Of a stretch of DNA of 64,000 bases, positions 23,801 through 35,159 are shown in pieces (positions within the stretch are counted from its first letter, which is position 1; every line of letters begins with the position of its first letter). The translations under genes were made by a program, and so were the position numbers. The stretch is from Macrostomum hystrix (lineage: Eukaryota > Platyhelminthes > Macrostomidae). The stretch covers positions 6,962,501 through 7,026,500 of the forward strand of contig CATNEN010000034.1 in the NCBI GenBank assembly GCA_950097015.1. Direction: 5' to 3'. The notes below the pieces were generated by a model. The model was not told the DNA's origin. It did not search any database and worked only from the letters and a program-made list of their open reading frames with translations.

Positions 23801-26800
23801 AGCATGACGAAGCACGGGATGTAGAAGCTTCCGAGACTTGAGTAGATCAGGAAGTCGCCGTGAAAGAAGGTGCAGGTGTTTTTGAACATCGGCCTGTTTC
23901 GGATGCCGTTGAGGTTCTGCAGGCCGCAGCCGATAGGCAGAGCGATGGCGATGGACAGAAGCCAAGTGGCTGCGATGGTAAACTGGGTGCGCTTTGAGTT
24001 CTTGTGCTTCGAATACTTGATTGGCTGGGTCACTGCGATGAACCTAAAAATGTGTGATTGGCTGGGTCACTGCGATGAACCTAAAAATGTGTGATTGGCT
24101 GGGTCACTGCGATGAACCTAAAAATGTGTGATTGGCTGGGTCACTGCGATGAACCTAAAAATGTGTGATTAGGCTGGGTCACTGCGATGAACCTAAAAAT
24201 GTGTGATTGGCTGGGTCACTGCGATGAACCTAAAAATGTGTGATAGGCTGGGTCACTGCGATGAACCTAAAAATGTGTGATTGGCTGGGTCACTGCGATG
24301 AACCTAAAAATGTGTGATAGGCTGGGTCACTGCGATGAACCTGTGAACCTGTGCGAACTGTGCGGCTGTTCAGGCCGGCAAATCAGCAACAGTACGCAAG
24401 CTCGCAGTGACAGAGGGTTGTGCACAACTGCCAGACTCAAAGTACTAATCGTTTGGTTCTCATTACGAGCGTAACTCATTGCTAAATTATGCACAATAGT
24501 TGCTGAATGCAAACAGCGGCAAAAAATCTAGTGCGTCATTTAAATTTTAATTTAAATCATTTAAAGTCGGTCCGGCGAAGGCACAAAATTCTAAAAGTAC
24601 ATTCAGCTACTTCTGGATATATTAAAGCAGAGCGAGACTGAGACAGTCCGACAAGCACATTGTCAAATGCCTTAGATGACTCAGAGAGTCGGAGAGAGTC
24701 TTGACGGCGACAAGTTTTGCACTTCAACTTCAACTGGCAGCGGTTGAAATCCGACGCCACAGGGGGCTCTCAGAATTCCCTCAAGACTCCTGTCTTCAGA
24801 ATTTCTGACCAGTTGTTTAATTAAATGGTCTGCGGCCTGTATAGAACCAACAAGAGCTAGCAAATTTGAGAGAAGTCTAAAAAACACATATCGGATGAGA
24901 CCAATCAGCAGGACTATCAAAGGCTTTGAAGGACTGGATGTTGACATAAAAATCTGCAACGCCTGAATCTCGGGTCAACGAAACCTGACCGCCAAAATCT
25001 GACAGACACAATCTGACAGACACAATCTGACAGACACAATCTGACAGACACAATCTGACAGACACAATCTGACAGACACAATCTGACAGACACAATATGA
25101 CAGACACAATCTGACAGACACAATCTGACAGACACAATCTGACAGACACAATCTGACCGCCACAATCTGACAGACACAATCTGACAGACACAATCTGACA
25201 GACACAATCTGACAGACACAATCTGACAGACACAATCTGACAGACACAATCTGACAAACACAATCTAACAACATAATCTGACAGACACAATCTGACAAAT
25301 ACAATCTGAAAGACTCAATCTGACCGCCACAATCGGACAGACACAATCTGACAGACACAATCTTGACCGACACAATCTAACAGACACAATCATAATACAT
25401 ATTATACGTAATTTAGTTCTATGTAGGTAGGCCGCATATGTGTAAGCCTCCTTCAAAGTCAGTTGTGATTTAAAAAAACAAAAGCATCATTTGAAGGCTT
25501 GCAGACTTCCTGCTCAGCGAGTATTTCAGTTCCTGGGTGTCACACAAAAACATGTGGCCTAGAAATGTTGCATAAAGTTCGCATTGGTGTGATCCCGCCT
25601 CAGTTGGGTGCTGTTCAGCTGACGTGAATAAAAAGTAGACGCTGACAACATCTATTGGAAACCTGTTTAGCTAATACAATTGAATTTTTCAGTTTTGCAA
25701 AATCGCGCGGATTAAAAAAGCATGGGGTGAGCCAGATGAAGGCCTACAGTTGTAAAATATAATTTCTGGCCTCAACATCAGACTCAGCCAGCCGCTAAGG
25801 CAGGACAACCCGTGCTCCAGAAACCAATGCCAGCCCCCCCCTGCTTTGCATACGCTTAATATCCATTGCCTGTGCTGCGTGCACCATTTTACAATCCATT
25901 TGCGAATTAAATTGATGCCAAGCCCATCGGACTAAGAAGGCCTCTGAGACTGCTCTGGGACTCATATAGCATACACAATGGTACTTGCTCATTGCGAAAC
26001 ACTATTTTTTTACTGTTCAGAGCACATTCTGAGCATGAGATGAGGAAGAGGATAGTTTGATTTTTTTTACTTTTGTTACACTGAAGTCGGAATGATCCTA
26101 AAGGAAGAGGTGAAAAAGACAAATTTTCATAGAGCGCTTCCCAGAACACACACGGAAGTTGTCTCATTGTGGAAGGGAGCCTTGTCTTATCCTATTGTCT
26201 CAATTCAAAATATGACAGTGCCATGACAGTGAAAAATCTATTCATAACAGTTCCTTGTACCAGAACAAAACAATGTCGAAGCCATCCTTTACCACAGTCA
26301 GTGTCGTGAAACACAGTCAAAGCCATCCTTTACCACAGTCAGTGTCGTGAAACACTGTCAAAGCCATCCCTTACCACAGTCAGTGTCGTGAAATGCTGTC
26401 AAAGCCATCCCTTACCACAGTCAGTGTCGTGAAACACTGTCAAAGCCATCAGTTACCACAGTCAGTGTCGTGAAACACTGTCAAAGCCATCCTTTACCAC
26501 AGTCAGTGTCGTGAAACACTGTCAAAGCCATCCTTTACCACAGTCAGTGTCGTGAAATGCTGTCAAAGCCATCCCTTACCACAGTCAGTGTCGTGAAACA
26601 CAGTCAAAGCCATCCTTTACCACAGTCAGTGTCGTGAAACACTGTCAAAGCCATCAGTTACCACAGTCAGTGTCGTGAAACACTGTCAAAGCCATCCTTT
26701 ACCACAGTCAGTGTCGTGAAACACTGTCAAAGCCATCCCTTACCACAGTCAGTGTCGTGAAACACTGTCAAAGCCATCAGTTACCACAGTCAGTGTCGTG

Positions 26801-29800
26801 AAACACTGTCAAAGCCATCCCTTACCACAGTCAGTGTCGTGAAATGCTGTCAAAGCCATCAGTTACCACAGTCAGTGTCGTGAAATGCTGTCAAAGCCAT
26901 CAGTTACCACAGTCAGTGTCGTGAAACACTGTCAAAGCCATCCCTTACCACAGTCAGTGTCGTGAAATGCTGTCAAAGCCATCAGTTACCACAGTCAGTG
27001 TCGTGAAATGCTGTCAAAGCCATCAGTTACCACAGTCAGTGTCGTGAAATGCTGTCAAAGCCATCAGTTACCACAGTCAGTGTCGTGAAATGCTGTCAAA
27101 CAATGTGGAGCACACGGACACTTCTTTCAATTTAGATTTGACAGATGAGTAATGTGAAGTATATCCGAAGTTAAGTCCCTCGAGACTTTTTGTAGTTGAC
27201 ACCGAAGGGACAGCACCCCAACAGCAGGCGACTGCCTCTGCAATTACCTTGATTAACAAACTGTTCGCTGCAGAAATCTGGTGCGATAGTTGAGCAGCAC
27301 TCATCACTCAATGTTTGTTCTTTTCAGCTTTGTCATCTCAATCACTAGCTGGAGCCAAGCCCGGCTACAGTTGCCAAGGTGGCTATGACATAGAATGAGG
27401 AGTGCACGATTTTCATCAACAAATGTCAACCGAATCGAAAATTACAGCCTGCTGTGCTGTGCAAAAAATGAAAAGTCTATGATTTGGCTATGCGTGATGA
27501 ATTCTTTTGTACTGATTATTTTAGATGACAAATTGAATAAAGAAATGTCTCACAGAAATAGGAGAAAATGCGCACATCTTTGGATCAATTTCGACCCCCG
27601 TCTATCGTTAAGGAATATCAAACGAATAACTTATCAATAGTAAACAGAACAGTGCTTGAGGGACCTGTATCCCACCCTGACCAACTATTCGACCATATTG
27701 ACCGATTTGCTGCATCCCTTCAACTTGTGTGAGTCGCCTATATTGGTTTCACGTGGTATTCCATTGTTTTTTTAAGGATCTTGCGGAAGATAAATCCTTG
27801 CCGGTGAAAAACCCGATAAAAATGTTTCGCTTCATTTCATTCCAGACTATTCGCATAAATAAATGGTACACCAAAGCTTGAAGTACGGTAGTCAAAGTGC
27901 ATGAAGCACGAGCCAGCCTCGGGGCTCGTACATGTAGTTGGAACAATTATTCAAATTTATGTGCTACAAAATTATGCCACTAACAAAATAGGCCTGTTTC
28001 AAAACTAACTTGTCCCTTACTCACCTGTCTATGCTGATTGCCACCAGATTGAGTATGGAAGCAGTGGAGAACAAGGCGTCGCACATAATCCACAGGTCGC
28101 ATAGTACGGTCGCGAAAGACCAGACCCCATCCATTACCTGAAAAATGTGAATTCGAAATTAGATTATCTACTCACTTGTTCGATAACAGCATCAGGTCCT
28201 GCTAGCATTCTGGCTAGGGCATCAGGTCCTGCTAGCATTCTGGCTAAGGCATCAGGTCCTGCTAGCATTCTGGCTAAGGCATCAGGTCCTGCTAGCATTC
28301 TGGCTAGGGCATCAGGTCCTGCTAGCATTCTGGCTAAGGCATCAGGTCCTGCTAGCATTCTGGCTAGGGCATCAGGTCCTGCTAGCATTCTGGCTAGGGC
28401 ATCAGGTCCTGCTAGCATTCTGGCTAGGGCATCAGGTCCTGCTAGCATTCTGGCTAGGGCATCAGGTCCTTATAGCATTCTGGCTAAGGCATCAGGTCCT
28501 GCTAGCATTCTGGCTAGGGCATCAGGTCCTGCTAGCATTCTGGCTAAGGCATCAGGTCCTGCTAGCATTCTGGCTAGGGCATCAGGTCCTGCTAGCATTC
28601 TGGCTAGGGCATCAGGTCCTGCTAGCATTCTGGCTAGGGCATCAGGTCCTGCTAGCATTCTGGCTAGGGCATCAGGTCCTGCTAGCATTCTGGCTAGGGC
28701 ATCAGGTCCTGCTAGCATTCTGGCTAGGGCATCAGGTCCTGCTAGCATTCTGGCTAGGGCATCAGGTCCTGCTAGCATTCTGGCTAGGGCATCAGGTCCT
28801 GCTAGCATTCTGGCTAGGGCATCAGGTCCTGCTAGCATTCTGGCTAGGGCATCAGGTCCTGCTAGCATTCTGGCTAGGGCATCAGGTCCTGCTAGCATTC
28901 TGGCTAGGGCATCAGGTCCTGCTAGCATTCTGGCTAGGGCATCAGGTCCTGCTAGCATTCTGGCTAGGGCATCAGGTCCTGCTAGCATTCTGGCTAGGGC
29001 ATCAGGTCCTGCTAGCATTCTGGCTAGTTAGAAACCAAGTACACCTAATCTAGAGTCAATTATTCAATCATAGTTTCAACAATTTCTCGCTTAAACTGAG
29101 ATTCAAACCCTAGACCTTTCGCTTGGGATTTTGAAGCTGTAGCAGCATTTTGTACAATAAAACAATTAGTTCACTACTAAAAAGCTTGATTATATTCCAG
29201 TGCCAGCTATACAGGCAGTATTTTCTGAACAAAGTGCTTTGCAAGACTGAATTCAAGGACACTATGCTTAATACAGCGGCTATACTGAAAGGAGTACATA
29301 TTGTCAATCGAGCAAATCGATTTATCCGGATTATAATCGCTGAAAGAGATGTCCTGCAACCAGAGCTGACACACATGAGCTGGCACAACCACACGCCCAC
29401 CTATATATTATATTTATACTCGGCCTTAGCTAAACATCTCACTGATTTCAATTGATAGCAATGATTGCACTGACAAATCAAAGATAAAAAATACCTTTGC
29501 AGCATGATCAAATGCGTCAAGGAAATGACACCTGAGTCCATGTTTTCAGAGATATTAATTTTCACCTCTACACGATAAATTATTCGACCAAAAACCTCGC
29601 TTGAGTTAACTTTGTGGCAGTCTGGCACAACGACACTGACATCCTCGAGCTCGCTGCTCCCCAGAGTCCGGCCAGGCCAGTGTCAGGTTGTTCATCAAAA
29701 GTTGGCTGACACCTTCTCTTCAAAGTATTCTCAACTGTCCAGCCGTAGCTCGATCAATCACTGGCGAGTCGCAAATATAAAAGTGCCCCCCACCCGGGTC

Positions 29801-29901
29801 TTGTCCCCAGTGCCAGTCATTGCCAAATCTTATTTTCACTCACAGATTGCAGTGGGGCAGAGGCAAAGCGGAAGGTATAAAATGTGAGGGCGCCTCGTAG
29901 C

Positions 29902-29942
<41 letters not shown>

Positions 29943-32900
29943 GTGTCTGCTTACTAAAGCGCCTTTCAAGACACAGCTTGGGGGGGACAAAAGGGCCGTT
30001 CCTCCCTCCTCAGAGTGGCGGAGTTTCATCCCAAGAGGACCGTTTCCGGACTGCGGGTCCCCCGACGAGAATCCTGCAGAGAGGGGAGCATGCATTCAAC
30101 TAGCCAGGGTCGGCCAACGCTGCTCCGACTAAAGAAATCCCACTTCCCATGTTCGCCCCTCACTCTTTTCCTACACATCCAATTGGCTTCTTGACGGGTG
30201 CAGCGGCATGCCACAATACAATGGCCGCTGAAGGTCGGCTGATTCTTACAAGGTTGAAGACCAGGCACTGCACTGTCTCACTAACAATGGCACTTTACTT
30301 GGCTGAGCATTAATGACAACAACAAAATAGGCCTGGTGTGCTCCCTGGAGTTCGATTCTGCCGCGGATAAAAACTCAGCTAGACCCTATGGAGCTGGTAG
30401 CTCAGTGGTTAGAGCACATGGCGTCTGAGGTCGAGGTTTGAGTCCCAGCCCAAGGGAAACCGTTTGTGTCCCAAACAGTAGAAAGGCAGCGCTATTTTTC
30501 CCCTGGGGAAAGAACACGGGGGGACATTTCAAAGTACCCGCTGCCTACTTCAAGGTAGCTCCCAAACCGAATGACCGATTTTCGTGAGAAAGTCCACCAT
30601 TTGGATCCAAATTTTCTCCCTTTACGATGAACTAACTTTCAAAGCCGTCCGAGCCAAGGACAACTGACATAGCTCTGGATAAGCCTCCATTGTAAATCCT
30701 TATTGGCTCAAAGAAAAAAAAAGTATTTTATCAATCCCAAATAGTCTAAAATGATAGCTGACATGATGAAATTTTGTGAGTCGAAAAATGATGCCGATAT
30801 TCGCGGTTTTTGCCACCAGACACCCCGACGAGAAACGTTGAATATCTTGACGATGCTGATGTTTTGTGATTCGGAAATTGTTCGGAATTTCGGAATTAGT
30901 CATTTAGGAATTCGTCTTCTCTATTCCTAAATGAAATCACCGAATAATTGTCCTGGAGAAATTCTCGATCCTTTTCATTCGTGTTGCCTCCCAAAGCGAT
31001 TAATCTTCCAATCCCTTTTCGTGCTCTCCTTTAAGCTTTCAGCAAACAATGCGCATGAAATTGACTCAGGAAGTTTTGCTGGAAAGATTTACTTGACAAG
31101 CTCAACTGAGTCGCAACTGGTGATTCTATTGAGCAGTAAATTCTGCGTGTTGGATCATTCTAGAAGGGATCAAAGGGCCCCGACACTGTCTGAGGAAAAT
31201 TTTCAAGGTCAAAACTGTTAAGCAAACTCTTTCTCTCACCTATTTGCATTCTTTCGCACATCCGGTCTGGTAAATTTTTTATCAAATAATTAGCAAGCAC
31301 TCAGGTAAGGGTAGGTGAGCGCCCTTCTATTATGAATTTCTTAATAGAAATTGTGGCGAGCAAGTTGCAAGCACTACACTGCGCTAGTTTTTGGAAATTA
31401 ACAGTAGAACTACCAGGGGGGCCAATTGTCTGTGCTGCCCCCGAACGGAGCAAAGCAAGCACACGAAACTCAAGAGCACGGGCCAACATTTTGTTGCGCA
31501 TCTTCTGAAATAATAATCAATTGGCCAGCTCTTCAGACCGTCGAGACATTCAATGGTTCTGGCGTAAGGTCTGATTTTTCCCATAAGCGCTAGTGTATTT
31601 CATACACCCCTAATCAGCACTGCACCTCAGTGCGGCCTTGCCAGGCCTTCAAAATTTATCAGCATGTCACCCGAATGTGCCTGCATCGTCTCCCGTCATC
31701 GGTGGTCACTCACCATTATATAGACGGACTGCTGGACTGTTATAGGGCTACAACACACTTGAATTTCTTCAATTTCACAGATCAAGCCAAAATATTTGGA
31801 CACCCTCGCCTAGTCTGTCAACCAATCAGTCACCACCTCGCCTAGTCTGTCAACCAATCAGTCACCACCTCGCCTAGTCTGTCAACCAATCAGTCACCAC
31901 TTCGCCTAGTCTGTCAACCAATCAGTCACCACCTCGCCTAGTCTGTCAACCAATCAGTCACCACCTCGCCTAGTCTGTCAACCAATCAGTCACCACCTCG
32001 CCTAGTCTGTCAACCAATCAGTCACCACCTCGCCTAGTCTGTCAACCAATCAGTCACCACCCAGCGCTGTTAGCAGTCAGCCGCTTCCAAAAATGTTTCA
32101 GGGGGGGAATCTCCCCCTTTGTATAAAAACGGGCGGCAAAATGGCGTTGTAGTCCTACTGTTAATAATTCACAGGTGAGTGTATTTCAAGTGCAGTTAAT
32201 TCCCAGATTAGCGCTGTTCATCCTGCCTCATTATATCGATCATATTTTAGCATCATTGGCGATGACATAATTTCGCGATTGGCTCAGCAGTGGGGCTGGC
32301 AGATAAGCTGCGGAGATTAGTAACAAGAGCTTATCGACTGCAGTCGACGAAAGTGCAGAGCAGAGCTTGCCGCTGTCTCTGAGAACTGCCACCGGAGACT
32401 GAGTAGTGTAGGAGTGGGGGATAGGTGGGCTCCCAGAGACACGACAGTCGTGCAGGAAGCTGCAGACTCAGTAAGGAGGAACTAATGGACTTCCTTATTT
32501 CTCCTGGAGGCGGGGCGGCGGGGTGAGGCGGCCTCCTTCTGATAAGAAAATCGGTCTAATCCATTGGGCGGGGGCCGAGGCCTGTGTATGCACAGACATG
32601 CGCGCAAATATACAAACAGCTCAACTGCGATCGGCCCCCCGGACTAAAAAAACCGTAATAGCATCGAGATCCCACTTCTCGGGCCGATGGATCGGCAGGG
32701 AGAAAATCCCATTTGACTGTCCCAAAAAGGGGAATCGGCAAGTTTACTCCCCCGCCACTATTCGCATGATCTCCCCTCTCCCACTCAAGCAGGAGTCTAA
32801 CGATGTCATTTAGACCCGTCCAGTTGTAATCCAAGAGTTCTCAATTCGCCGTGCATAGAGAGCTGCGTGGGACTTGCCTAGGAGCTCAGGAGCCGCTCAG

Positions 32901-35128
32901 GTAGCACACGCAACTCAGGCTACCAAAAGTGCCGCAAGCTGAAAACAGAGAGCGTAACTAACTACAGGAAATCAGGCCCCTAATCACGGATGGCAGGGAC
33001 AAGAATTATGATATACTGCACGACCTGAACAAAATGATGTACACTGCAGTTTCATGACACATCAAACTGACACTGCAGTTTCATGACACATCAAACTGAC
33101 ACTGCAGTTTCATGACACATCAAATTGACACTGGAGTTTCATGACACATCAAACTGACACTGCAGTTTCATGACACAAAAACTGACATTGCAGTTTCATG
33201 ACACATCAAATTGACACTGGTGTTTCAGTACACCGTATAGATTGACACTAGCTTTCTCATAGCCAATTTTGACACCTTGATTTCTGGTGTGCTCGTGATG
33301 ACTTCAGATTTCCGACTACCGAGAGGTATTTAGTTTTTCCTGAAGACTTGTGTGCTAATTTCTAATGCTTATATATAATATTAAGCAGCGATCTCTAATA
33401 CTTCACCCTGGCTTTGCGGCCGGGAATTTAGTGACAGGGCCAGTCTGAGTTATAATAGACTCCCTGAGCCAGCCTCACAGCCAGGTGCAGAATGAACAGG
33501 CCCTTCCTCATCATTATTCCCTCTTGTAGCCCGGAGCCCAGAGAGGCCCGGACACCGGCCTGTCCCGGAAGCAAGCTCCGGGCAAACCCGGCCCCTTCAT
33601 AGCAAGTAGAAGCGCAGAGGCAGGTGGCGTCGGCTGCTCCGGCGGCGGCGATGTCGGGGTAGAGAGGCTGGAGTCTCAACCATAGCTGGAGTTTGCCGGT
33701 AAGAAGCCATCGGTAAAAGTTAATTTAATTCAGGTAACAATCAACTGGAGAAAAAGCGGAGTCGCCAGAGCTGCCGTGAGTGTCTGCTATCCTTCTCCTC
33801 TCCCTCCCTCCCACGCCAATAACAATGGGATATCGCCCAGGGTCTCCTATCCTCCCAACGTCCGCAGTCCGCAGAAGAATTTCTTCAAGGCTCCAACCAC
33901 TCAAACCATTATATCAATTTACCTCCATTGTAATAGAGTCTTGATGGCAAGGCAGAGGCTGAAACTGCTGATTTGGGGCTGTGCATTGGTGCAGAACAGC
34001 CTGGTTGTGCTAGAATGGAAGTCGAGCGGGAGGGCAAATATAGGATGCCAAGATGAGGAGGGAGACACCGTTGCCACATATCCTCACTGTAATCAGATTT
34101 GGGTCGCAAAAGTGCTTTAACCCTCCGCCCCCCAATCCCCCTCGGCGCGGGCCGTTTGCCGTCCGGCTTTATATGCAAAGCGGCAACTGTCCTCATGTTT
34201 GTGTATCGTTTGAGCATGAGTCTGCTCTCTCTCAGTCCAGCCCCCCCCCAGTTTTCCTGTCGTATCAGTATCAAGACCGAAATCCCTGCCGGTCGCTGCC
34301 AGAAATTACGCGACGGAAATCTCTTTCAGTCTCTCTCTCTCTGTGTATGTGTGTGCCGTATTTGCACAGGACAGCCAGTGCCCCTTCTGGTCCTCCCATT
34401 GTTTTCTGCCTGCAGACTGGTTAGTTAGACAAGGAAAACAAGTCGACGAGCTGCTGCTGCTGCTGCTGTCATGTGCACTGAGAAGCTCTTAGAGATAAAA
34501 CTAAAAACCCAGGGAGAAAAAAAAGAAGGAAAGTAATTTCCCGAAAACTCAAAGGTCCTGAGAAACGTAGCACAGCCTAACGAGCTGGTTGGCGTGACAC
34601 CTTCAATTGCTGCTTGTCGCTTCAGAAATTTTAATTAGCCCTAAACCCTTATTAATCCTAATAAGCAATAATCTATTAATTGCACTCTGCTGACCTTAGG
34701 TCCGCGGGCTGGCTAAAAATAGACATCAAATTCCAAGACATCGTTGGGTGCGATTGTTGCGATAGATTCCTGATGTGTCTGGTGCAGATTTATTTGCACT
34801 CACCTCAACGTAGACAGAGATCGGCATGACAATGGCGCCCACCAGGATGTCCGCAAAGGCCAGGGACACTATGAAATAGTTGGTGACTGACTGCAGACTG
34901 CGCTCTCTGTACACGGCCATTGCAACCAGGATGTTGCCGAAAATAGTGAAGCAGGGGAACACCAGCAGACCGAGCACCCAGAAGCGTCGCTCGGCTTGCA
35001 GCTCCTCCGGAGCAGATGTGGCGTTGAGCGATGCTGTTGAGTTCAGCAGTAGGCTAATGTTGGACAGCGCCAGCTGCGACAAGTTGCTGAAACTGCTGCC
35101 GTTATTGCTCACCAGTTGCTGCTGTGGA

Positions 35129-35159
<31 letters not shown>

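Noticed and set aside
25005-25395. CRISPR-like direct repeats
   Set aside because: The units abut with no unique spacers; it is a simple 14-bp minisatellite in an animal intron. The same holds for the other arrays.
28147-29031. Long ORFs on both strands with Ala/Gly/Pro repeats
   Set aside because: By-product of a 30-bp stop-free minisatellite inside a receptor intron.
33428-33679. 83-codon minus-strand ORF in receptor intron 1
   Set aside because: No flanking splice sites in phase with the receptor and no recognisable domain.
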